Part shown: positions 6,456 through 13,097 of the stretch, piece after piece | Layout: each line of letters starts with the position of its first letter | How positions within the stretch are numbered: position 1 is the stretch's first letter | The notes under the pieces: generated by a model | Seen by the model: the letters and a program-made list of their open reading frames with translations, nothing else | What the model was told of the DNA's origin: nothing | The model's database searches: none | Position numbers and translations under genes: made by a program | Origin: a virus | IMG/VR virus record: IMGVR_UViG_3300035183_001064 | Location: 1 to 53,321 of that record | Strand: one strand, 5' to 3' | Length of the DNA: 53,321 nt

Positions 6456-7136
6456 ATGGAAACGATTACTTTAGAGACGCTGGAAGATTTGCTTGTAACG
6501 CGCTTTGCGGGGGTTTTGCGCTCTGGCTACCACGCGCCAGCGAGCGGGGAATGCTGCGCATTGGAGCTTTTGTCAGCGGCGCAAGGCCGGGAATGGACGG
6601 ATGACCCGGAGGTTGTCCGGACCTTTGATCTTCGGTTGATCAATGACATTCCTGTGACCAATGAGGTGCGGACCCAGTATTTGCTGCCGGTTCTGGTCGC
6701 GTATGCCGGGTCGCTGGACTGGCCGCTGGCTCGCCAATGGCGTGTGGCGGATCGGCTCCTCATTGAGACGACCCGGCGGTTGCTCAGCATCCTGCCAGGC
6801 CTGACGGAAGCCACCAGGGAGCAGTGCCGCAACGCCTTTACCGTTTCGGCGGCGCGGCGGGCCGTGCTGGCCGTGGGTTTGGAGGCGAGGCCAATGGCGC
6901 TGGTGGCGCGGGAAATGGAGGCCGTGACGTCGCCGCTGAGGGCGGCAAAAGGGGCTGCCGAAATGGCGATGGTGGTGGCGCGGGAAGTGGGACAGCAGAC
7001 GTTGCGGAAGGCAGGGAAGATGGCTGCGGCGGTGGAGGCGCGGGAAGCGGCGTTTATCACCGCCTGTGAAATCTGGCTTGAGGCGGCGGGTGCGGAAGGG
7101 GCAGAGGAGGGAGGCGAAGGCGGAGCGAAAGCATAG
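6456..7136 (+). CDS. hypothetical protein with G-x-H...C-x-LE domain
   Basis: A 226-residue protein with a strong AAGGAGG. Residues ~23-65 (GYHAPASGECCALELLSAAQ, then WTDDP.VV) match a pattern seen in many uncharacterised phage and bacterial proteins (G-x-H...C-x-(M/L)-E...G...(S/T)D.P). The C-terminal third is Ala/Glu-rich and helical. The last codons run into a 48-bp repeat shared with the next gene. Confidence 0.7.
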   Translation: METITLETLEDLLVTRFAGVLRSGYHAPASGECCALELLSAAQGREWTDDPEVVRTFDLRLINDIPVTNEVRTQYLLPVLVAYAGSLDWPLARQWRVADRLLIETTRRLLSILPGLTEATREQCRNAFTVSAARRAVLAVGLEARPMALVAREMEAVTSPLRAAKGAAEMAMVVAREVGQQTLRKAGKMAAAVEAREAAFITACEIWLEAAGAEGAEEGGEGGAKA

Positions 7137-7175
7137 AGTCCCAGCCAGTAGCATAATTGTAGCAGGTGCGCAAGG
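7128..7175 (+). repeat. gene-tail repeat, copy 1
   Basis: A ~45-bp segment starting AGCATAGAGTCCCAGCCAGT recurs at 8113-8160, each time overlapping the 3' end of a gene. In copy 1 it begins at the stop codon; in copy 2 it encodes the last residues KSIESQPVTQM. Confidence 0.6.
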
Positions 7176-7268
7176 GCAGTGCAATGTCCTTGCAGAGGGC
7201 GTTCTTTTGACTTGGCCCGCGGCAGCGGGGGTCCATCGCAGAAAATTACAGTGCAAGGAGGTTTCCGT

Positions 7269-8147
7269 ATGGCGTTTTCACTTACACCTTTTGGGCGTGG
7301 CGGCGTGGTTCTTCGGGCGCACCAGGGAAAGACGCTTGAGCTGGATGCAATCCGGCAGCATGCTCCGGCCATTTTCGCGAAGAACAAGCATGCGTCCCGG
7401 TCGGACAGATATGCGTATATTCCAACTGCTGGTGTTCTGGGCGCTATGATGCGGGAAAACTTTTTGCCGGTTGAAATCCGGCAGGGAGGAAGCCGGGATG
7501 AAAGCAAACGGGGCTACACCAAGCACCTTATCCGGTTCCGCCCGCCTGGTGTCGTTGCCGTGGTGGACGGCACGTTTCCGGAAATTGCGGTGCTGAATGC
7601 GCATGATGGTACGAGCAGCTATAAGGTCTTTTCCGCCTGGTTCCGCTTTGTGTGCTCCAATGGGCTGTATGTTTCGGAGCAGGCAGGACCGTCGCTGGTG
7701 GTTCCGCATAGGGGCCAGGTGTACGGTGTGGTTGAGGCGTCGTACAAAGTGGCGGAAGAGTTGCCCAAACAGGCGCAGCAGATTGAGCGGTTTCGGAAGG
7801 TGCAGTTGACGGAGCAGGAGGCGGTGGATTTTGCCAGGGCGGCCATTGCCTTGCGGTGGGAATCCGGGGTGCAGCCCGAACAGGTGTTGCAGCCAAGAAG
7901 GCCGGAAGATGCCGGTGCGTCCTTGTGGGCCGTATTCAACCGGTTGCAGGAGAGCATTACGGGCGGCGGCATTGTCATTGCGGGGCCTACCACAAGGCGG
8001 CGGTTTTTGGTTCGGCAATCCCGCGCTGTCCATGCCGTGCAGCAGAACATCCGGCTGAATCAGGCGTTGTGGTCGCTGATGGTGCAGATGGCGGAGGCCA
8101 AAGAGGGTCAAAAAAGCATAGAGTCCCAGCCAGTAACACAAATGTAG
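7269..8147 (+). CDS. DUF932 family protein
   Basis: A 292-residue protein with the features of the DUF932 phage/plasmid family: a long alpha/beta core with the segment PEIAVLNAHDGTSSYKVF and FRFVCSNGL, followed by helices. Start at 7269 follows AAGGAGG. DUF932 proteins are common beside phage recombination genes and were once linked to anti-restriction; no activity is established here. The C terminus is encoded by a repeat also found at 7128. Confidence 0.75.
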   Translation: MAFSLTPFGRGGVVLRAHQGKTLELDAIRQHAPAIFAKNKHASRSDRYAYIPTAGVLGAMMRENFLPVEIRQGGSRDESKRGYTKHLIRFRPPGVVAVVDGTFPEIAVLNAHDGTSSYKVFSAWFRFVCSNGLYVSEQAGPSLVVPHRGQVYGVVEASYKVAEELPKQAQQIERFRKVQLTEQEAVDFARAAIALRWESGVQPEQVLQPRRPEDAGASLWAVFNRLQESITGGGIVIAGPTTRRRFLVRQSRAVHAVQQNIRLNQALWSLMVQMAEAKEGQKSIESQPVTQM

Positions 8148-8160
8148 CATAGATGCAAGG
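8113..8160 (+). repeat. gene-tail repeat, copy 2
   Basis: Second copy of the element at 7128-7175, covering the last codons and stop of the DUF932 gene. Confidence 0.6.
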
Positions 8161-8485
8161 GTTTGGCAAGCAGAAATGGGGTGTATGGGGGCGCTATGGC
8201 GGCATCCAGAAGGTGGAAAGGGCGAAAAACCGGAACCCAGCGCCTGGTGCGATGGGTGGCGGCGATACGCCCGCAGCGCGCCACGCGGAGGGCGGGCGTC
8301 GCCGCCCGCACCCCATTTTTGGGTGTGACCGCCCACCCATTTTTCTTATTGGGCGGTGGGCGGGCGTTTGGCGCGCAAAGCAGGCCAGAGGGCCAAAATG
8401 AGAGGCTATAGTCCGTCCCGGACAGGCGAAGCGGTTGCGTTGCTGGCTTCGGTTCGTTGACCGGGCGGGTTGAAGAACATAAAAC
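8161..8485 (+). other. GC-rich intergenic stretch with hairpins
   Basis: No gene I can defend; two overlapping 82-codon frames exist but neither has an SD or protein-like composition. Contains ACCGCCCA (8329-8336) pairing with TGGGCGGT across an AT-rich loop, and GGGCG-TCGC-CGCCC type repeats. Similar GGGCGG/CCGCCC hairpins occur at 47.0-47.2 kb. Confidence 0.4.
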
Positions 8486-8513
8486 GGGCGAATCGCCCTA
8501 CAGAGCAAAGGAG
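8486..8513 (+). promoter_or_regulatory. hairpin upstream of Shine-Dalgarno
   Basis: GGGCG-AAT-CGCCC followed by AAAGGAG before ATG 8520. Confidence 0.45.
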
Positions 8514-8519
8514 AGTGCC

Positions 8520-8816
8520 ATGGTTATTATTTCTAGTCCGTTGGGATTTGCCGGAACGACGGTGAGGTTTGAGGAGGTCGCATTTCCCCAGAGCCTTGAA
8601 GGGGCTATTTCGTATGTGGGGCATCCCTCAACAAGGGCCTTGCTAGAAGCGTTGGGTGCGGAAACGCGCACGGGGCGGTGGGAAGGTCCAGCGGTGAATG
8701 AGAGCTATTTGGCCGTTCCGCTTGCCCAAAATGCGCGGGAAGGCGGATGGACTCGCGATGTTGCGATAGAGTCTGTTCGGGAGCTACGGGCAATTCGCTG
8801 TACACGGATTGCGTAG
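8520..8816 (+). CDS. DUF1874-like protein (AcrIII-1 / STIV B116 fold candidate)
   Basis: A 98-residue protein. The pattern (V/I)-I-(S/N)-x3-G at the start, AISYVGHPSTRALLEALG (H35) in the middle, and LAVPLAQNAREGG near residue 68 follow the DUF1874 family typified by STIV B116 and the viral ring nuclease AcrIII-1, which cleaves cyclic tetra-adenylate to blunt type III CRISPR. The His of GH is kept and the Glu before the final Gly is present, but the Arg expected two to three residues earlier appears to be Asn. Fold assignment is moderately safe; ring-nuclease activity is only inferred. Confidence 0.55.
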   Translation: MVIISSPLGFAGTTVRFEEVAFPQSLEGAISYVGHPSTRALLEALGAETRTGRWEGPAVNESYLAVPLAQNAREGGWTRDVAIESVRELRAIRCTRIA

Positions 8817-8863
8817 GGTGCGGGCAGGCAATGCGAGAGGCGTTTGTTTGATGGAGGGAAATT

Positions 8864-9037
8864 ATGGCCGGGAAAAGCAGGGTTTGGCGAAGGATAAAGG
8901 CAAAAGTGTGTCCTGAATGCGGATCTCCCACGGACCTGACGCTGATGGGGCTGGATTGGGAGGTGGAGATTTGCGAGGAGTGTGGGTGGGAGGAGCCGCT
9001 AGAGCGATATGTCCTCAACGGAGCGGATCCGCCATGA
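8864..9037 (+). CDS. small zinc-ribbon protein
   Basis: A 57-residue protein with GGAGG 5-10 nt before the ATG. Two knuckles, C-P-E-C-G (residues 16-20) and C-E-E-C-G (37-41), form a classic four-Cys zinc ribbon. It lies between the DUF1874-like gene and the Sak4-like gene. Probably binds nucleic acid or a protein partner; nothing more specific is visible. Confidence 0.75.
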   Translation: MAGKSRVWRRIKAKVCPECGSPTDLTLMGLDWEVEICEECGWEEPLERYVLNGADPP

Positions 9038-9200
9038 GCGTAGCGCGGGGGCTTTCCGTAGTGGACAGGCGTATGAGGGCATGATACAACGTGGTGCGGA
9101 CCGCCTCTGGTTGGGGGTGGTCCGTGATTGAGGCGCTCGGGAAGGGCGCTATGGCGTAGGGCCAGCAGGCCCGGGTGTACAGGAGAAGGAGTGATATACG

Positions 9201-10019
9201 ATGATTGCGGCGAAAAAAGAAAAAGGGGTTCCGGCGGTAGCGGTGCATACAACGCGGAAATCGGGAACGTTGTTATACCGGATAGAGCGGTATTACGAGG
9301 AAGATCCCGAACGGCCTAAAGGGATGCGCCGCACGCGCGCGCGTCTCAAAACGCTGACGGAGGATGTGGAGCGGGACGGGTTCCAGACGGTGGTGCTGGA
9401 CACGGTGACGGCGTTTGAGATGCAGGGGCGATTTCAATCGCAGTTTGTTGATAAGGTTGGATCGCCCGAACCCCGCCAGTGGTTCGCGGATAGTACGGAC
9501 TGGGTGGAGCGCATGGTCATGGTGCGTATGCCCTCGCTGGTGACGAAGTTGGGGGTGTATGGGATTGTTATTGCGCATACAGCAAGCGATCGGGATAAGG
9601 ACGGCAACGTGCTGAAATATACGCCGGACATGCCAGGGCGGTGCGCGACAAGACCGGGGTCGTTTTATAATGAGATTTACTATGTGGAGAAGAACGAGGA
9701 TGGGGAGGCCCGGTTCTTTGTGTCAGACAAGAATTATACGGCGACAACGGGGATTGGGCTGCCAAATGGGTGCCCCGCCCGGTGGTCGGAGGTGAAAGCG
9801 GCGCTGGATGCGCTGGGAATGCCTGAGTTGCATTTTTGCTGGATGTTCCATGGGCGATATGGTGCGGGTAAATCGACGGCGGCGGCAACCTGGCCTACGC
9901 CAACACTGGTGCTGCTGTTTGATTCGCCCGGAAAAGATTTGCCGTATTTGAAGCGCGGTTCCACGAGGAAAGAGGTCCAGGGGCCGGATGGCCTGCCAAC
10001 CATTGAGGTGTATTCCTGA
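9201..10019 (+). CDS. circularly permuted Sak4-like RecA-fold ATPase
   Basis: A 272-residue protein, SD AGAAGGAG. The halves of a phage Sak4/AAA_24-type recombination ATPase are present in reverse order. Residues 24-205 hold the normally C-terminal half (linker YEEDPERPKG, Walker B TVVLDTVTAF with D67, IVIAHT with the sensor His, then substrate loops). Residues 207-272 hold the normally N-terminal half (WMFHGRYGAGKST, K224, then LLFDSPGKD...TIEVYS). M207 would be the ancestral start. If functional, it would act with the Cas4-like nuclease and SSB in strand annealing or recombination. Confidence 0.75.
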   Translation: MIAAKKEKGVPAVAVHTTRKSGTLLYRIERYYEEDPERPKGMRRTRARLKTLTEDVERDGFQTVVLDTVTAFEMQGRFQSQFVDKVGSPEPRQWFADSTDWVERMVMVRMPSLVTKLGVYGIVIAHTASDRDKDGNVLKYTPDMPGRCATRPGSFYNEIYYVEKNEDGEARFFVSDKNYTATTGIGLPNGCPARWSEVKAALDALGMPELHFCWMFHGRYGAGKSTAAATWPTPTLVLLFDSPGKDLPYLKRGSTRKEVQGPDGLPTIEVYS

Positions 10020-10978
10020 TGAGCGTGCACCAAACGTACTCCATCGATTTGAAGGGCCGTGACATTACAATCATTCCGTTTGCGTGTGTCCACGCAGGGA
10101 GTCCAGGACACCATGCGTCGTTGTGGCGGCGCTTTTTGCAGCGGGCGCAGCAACCGGATGTGTACACGCTGGGGGTGGGTGACTATATGGACTTTGCGCG
10201 TACTTCGTACCGCAAAGCGGTCGCCCATGCGGGGAGTGATGAAAACTCGGTGGAGGCGTTGGATTTTTATGCGGCAAGCACGGCGCGCCAATGGGCCGAT
10301 GAGTTTATGGATATGGGCCGTGCTGAGCGGTGCATAGGATTGCTGGAGGGTAATCATTATTGGACCTTTCAGACAACGTATGCGGAAGGAGGGTTCCTGG
10401 CGGGGCAGACCACCACGCAGTTTATGGCCCAAAGGATGGGTGTACCGTATTTGGGCCACACAGCGGCCATTGTTCTTCACCTGACGGATACTGAGAGGTG
10501 GGGCGCATTGGCTGCTGATACGTATAAGATTATTGCGAATCATGGGTACGGATCGGGTGGTTCTTCGGCAAGCGCCGATTTAGGGCGGATGGAGCGTATT
10601 ATTGAACCGGCCTTCGATGCGGATCTGTACGTCACGGCGCATACCCATAGAAGGCTGGCGTATTTTATGCCCCGCCTCGCGCCGACTCTGGTGGAGTTTG
10701 CCGAAAAACCGCACCTTCTGGTGAAAGCTGGATCGTTTTTCCGCACTTACGTGCCACAATATACGACGTATGCGGACCAAAAGTTTATGCGCCCGGTGGA
10801 TTTGGGGTGGGTGGAAATACGTCTGGTCTACGAACCGCCTGGCGGAGGTGCGCCGGATCGGTGGGAGCGCCGCACGGCTGTTTGCATGGCGGCGCATGAG
10901 TTGCGGAGCGTGGCGCGGTTTGCACGGCCAGAAAAGAGGCGAAGGCGCAAAGCAAAGGGGGTGATTGTCAAAAAGTAG
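10019..10978 (+). CDS. calcineurin-like metallophosphoesterase
   Basis: A 319-residue protein whose ATG overlaps the previous stop (TGATG). Metallophosphoesterase motifs in order: ACVHAG (residues 22-27, the D-x-H motif with the Asp replaced), GVGDYMDFA (GD), EGNHYW (GN-H-D position), IIANHGYG, and VTAHTHRR (G-H-x-H variant). The missing first Asp is unusual. By context a DNA phosphodiesterase of the recombination module, analogous to SbcD/Mre11, though substrate is unknown. The C terminus is very basic. Confidence 0.75.
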   Translation: MSVHQTYSIDLKGRDITIIPFACVHAGSPGHHASLWRRFLQRAQQPDVYTLGVGDYMDFARTSYRKAVAHAGSDENSVEALDFYAASTARQWADEFMDMGRAERCIGLLEGNHYWTFQTTYAEGGFLAGQTTTQFMAQRMGVPYLGHTAAIVLHLTDTERWGALAADTYKIIANHGYGSGGSSASADLGRMERIIEPAFDADLYVTAHTHRRLAYFMPRLAPTLVEFAEKPHLLVKAGSFFRTYVPQYTTYADQKFMRPVDLGWVEIRLVYEPPGGGAPDRWERRTAVCMAAHELRSVARFARPEKRRRRKAKGVIVKK

Positions 10979-11041
10979 TTGTAGGGTATGGTGCGTGCAC
11001 CATTGGCGCGGTCACATCGTGTTTTGGTTTTTTACACTTTT

Positions 11042-11108
11042 GCTCTGGGGCTACAGAGCATCCGCATGCGCGGTAGAAGCCCACGACTGAAGGCGTGGGA
11101 ATAGCCAC
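11042..11108 (+). ncRNA. omega-RNA-like structured leader element A
   Basis: Hairpin GCTCTGGGGCTACAGAGC, then CCGCATGCGCGG, then AGAAGCC and a third hairpin CCCACG-ACTGAAGG-CGTGGG, ending ATAGCCAC. Two related copies lie on the - strand at 38705-38771 and 44812-44878. All three stand just upstream of a start codon (here 11135). The architecture resembles the right end/omega-RNA scaffold of IS605-type TnpB elements, but no transposase is adjacent. Confidence 0.6.
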
Positions 11109-11134
11109 ACAACAATGCTAGAATGGAGGCATAT

Positions 11135-11686
11135 ATGGCCAAATTAGATTGGTCCCATGTAAAGAGCAACTTTCTGTATCCTAAAGGCGTGTATCATGCG
11201 ATTATTAGCGGGGCCGAATACATCGAAGTGAAAAACGGAAAGATCGCGTTGCGTGTTCCGTTTCTTATTACGGCTCCGGCCCAGTACGAGGACAAAAAAT
11301 ACAGCGAGTTGTTTGTGATTGGGACGGATGATGATCCGAACGCCGAAGAGCCGGAAACGTGGTACAACTCGCCTGGCGCGGGCGGTATCAAGCGGTTGCT
11401 GTCGTATGGCGGGGAGGACTTTCCGGAAGACACGGATGATATTCCGGGGCTGATAGAGGGCTGGAACGTTGGCTTTTTGCTGGGCCAGCGGAAGCGCAAG
11501 GACACGGGCGATCTGGCTAACCAGATTATGAAATATGTGGATCCGGCGGATGTGGAGGCTTTTGTGGAGGAGCCAGAGGAGGCAAAGGCGTCCGCCAGGG
11601 GTCGAGCCGCCTGGGGTGAAGAGGATGAGGATGAGGAGCCGAAACCCAGGGGCAAAGCGCCGCAGGCAAAAAAGGTGCGACGCTAA
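11135..11686 (+). CDS. DUF669-like single-strand DNA-binding protein
   Basis: A 183-residue protein; start at 11135 has GGAGG at correct spacing. An OB-like beta-rich core (YHAIISGAEYIEVKNGKIAL, LFVIG, followed by a helix and LIEGWNVGFLLGQRK) is typical of phage DUF669 SSB-like proteins. It ends in a long acidic stretch (GEEDEDEE) plus a basic tip, as in many SSBs. It would coat single-stranded DNA during replication and recombination and sits in the DNA-metabolism operon. Confidence 0.65.
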   Translation: MAKLDWSHVKSNFLYPKGVYHAIISGAEYIEVKNGKIALRVPFLITAPAQYEDKKYSELFVIGTDDDPNAEEPETWYNSPGAGGIKRLLSYGGEDFPEDTDDIPGLIEGWNVGFLLGQRKRKDTGDLANQIMKYVDPADVEAFVEEPEEAKASARGRAAWGEEDEDEEPKPRGKAPQAKKVRR

Positions 11687-11726
11687 ATAGATAGCCCTTC
11701 ACACCCTCCCTCCCTACAGGAGTTTT

Positions 11727-11749
11727 GCGCCGGTGCCATGCATCGGCGC
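11727..11749 (+). promoter_or_regulatory. stem-loop in intergenic leader
   Basis: GCGCCG (11727-11732) pairs with CGGCGC (11744-11749), loop of 11 nt. It lies 55 nt before ATG 11804, farther from the SD than the other early hairpins. Confidence 0.4.
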
Positions 11750-11803
11750 ATTACTCACAGCAACCCAGAACAAATGCAATGCGGCCTAGAAGGAGAAACG
11801 AGT

Positions 11804-12133
11804 ATGATGAGTTTTGCCAAGGCTGATGTGGTGCAGGCGGAGGACTTCAAGGTGCTGTTGGACCTTAATTCACACCTTCACATAGCGAACCATCTGGCGC
11901 ATTGGCCTAGCCCGCAGGTGCAGATGACTGAAGGGCTGGTCACTGGCGGCCTGCTTGTTGCGCTGGCGGAATTGTTGTTGCGGTCAGGGCTAAGCACGCT
12001 GACCATCAACAGGGCGGACATTGAGCAGATGTGTGAGGACAATTTGCAGATTGGCATTGCTGGTGGAGAATCGCTTACGGTGACTCTGCAAACACGGCAA
12101 CAAACAGCGCCTGCACAAGGGAGAACACACTAA
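11804..12133 (+). CDS. hypothetical protein
   Basis: A 109-residue mostly helical acidic protein; start at 11804 follows AAGGAG. Its stop overlaps the next ATG (TAATG). It has no recognised motif. It belongs to a run of three coupled unknown genes between the SSB-like gene and the polymerase. Confidence 0.7.
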   Translation: MMSFAKADVVQAEDFKVLLDLNSHLHIANHLAHWPSPQVQMTEGLVTGGLLVALAELLLRSGLSTLTINRADIEQMCEDNLQIGIAGGESLTVTLQTRQQTAPAQGRTH

Positions 12134-12531
12134 TGCTTGTATTGGGAAAAGATTCTTTTGATTACAATCCGGATCTTGCCCTGGCGACCTTAACTATGGA
12201 CAGTACGGTGCGGATGCAGCTTGTTCTGGAAGAGCTGCATTGCGAGGAAATGTCACATTGGGTGGACATGCTTTTGATGGAGTGTTTTGTATTGTCCATC
12301 ATTGCCAGGTTGTTGCAGCACTATGGCAATGGCGCTCCAATAGAAATACCCATAGCGGTGCAGGCCGCAGAGCCAGGACGTGCGCCGGGCAAGGCCATGC
12401 CCGAGCCGTTGGGGCTGTTGAAGGCGGCGTTTGATTGCCGGGCGGGGCGTCTCCGATTGTGGTTGGATGGTATGAACACACAGAGCACGGAAACAGAGGG
12501 AAAACAGACGGAGGAAAAAACCCATGAGTAA
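12133..12531 (+). CDS. hypothetical protein
   Basis: A 132-residue protein overlapping both neighbours (TAATG start, 8-nt overlap at its end). The N-terminal 70 residues are helical and Leu/Met-rich (MLLMECFVLSIIARLL); the C terminus is polar and Glu/Thr-rich. Unknown function. Confidence 0.65.
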   Translation: MLVLGKDSFDYNPDLALATLTMDSTVRMQLVLEELHCEEMSHWVDMLLMECFVLSIIARLLQHYGNGAPIEIPIAVQAAEPGRAPGKAMPEPLGLLKAAFDCRAGRLRLWLDGMNTQSTETEGKQTEEKTHE

Positions 12532-13036
12532 TACACAGACGTCGAAGGTACAGGCTATTCGGGGCGGTGAAAGATCGGGATCGGTGCAGCGGTGGAACGA
12601 CACGTGGAACCGGAAGGAAAATGCGGAGTTGGAGCAGGAAATGGGCGCGCAAGTGCATATAAGCCTGTCTGTTCCGGCGGAGTGGGCGTGGACGGAAGCG
12701 CATGAAGAGTCCATGCGAAGAAAGCTGGACCTGGTGTCTGCCGCAGCCGTGCGGATGGCGGCGGGCATGGCGAAAGGGACAATGAAATACAAAGTTGACT
12801 TTTCCCAGTATAGCTTGCAGGAGTTTGTAGAGTTTGTGTTTGATGAAACGGCGGATCTCATGAACCTCGTAAGCGCCTTGAAAGAGGCTGTGATGCAGCG
12901 CGCGGGGAAGGCTTCCGGGTCCATCTCCGTGCGGCCTGCCGCCACTGGCGAGGAGGCTTTGGGGGACAGGCCTGGGCTTGAGGCGGCCCGGTTGTCGGAG
13001 GCGCTGGCGGCATTGGAGCAAACGGAAAAAGCGTAG
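12524..13036 (+). CDS. hypothetical protein
   Basis: A 170-residue protein with GGAGG upstream of ATG 12524, overlapping the previous gene by 8 nt. The N terminus is basic and Trp-rich (RWNDTWNRKE), the middle is an amphipathic segment, and the C terminus is a helix rich in Glu/Ala. Immediately precedes the polymerase gene, so a replication accessory role is possible; no family recognised. Confidence 0.7.
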   Translation: MSNTQTSKVQAIRGGERSGSVQRWNDTWNRKENAELEQEMGAQVHISLSVPAEWAWTEAHEESMRRKLDLVSAAAVRMAAGMAKGTMKYKVDFSQYSLQEFVEFVFDETADLMNLVSALKEAVMQRAGKASGSISVRPAATGEEALGDRPGLEAARLSEALAALEQTEKA

Positions 13037-13049
13037 GAGCATTGCATGC

Positions 13050-13071
13050 GGTGGGGCCGTATGGCCCCACC
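13050..13071 (+). promoter_or_regulatory. hairpin before polymerase gene
   Basis: Perfect 9-bp stem GGTGGGGCC-GTAT-GGCCCCACC. No T-run follows, so a processing or translational role is likelier than termination. Confidence 0.5.
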
Positions 13072-13097
13072 ATCTTGCTTAGGGCCTGGGGGCAGGT

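Noticed and set aside
8153-8411. Two overlapping 82-codon + strand ORFs before the DUF1874-like gene
   Set aside because: No SD, very high Arg/Gly/Pro content, and they overlap strong hairpins.
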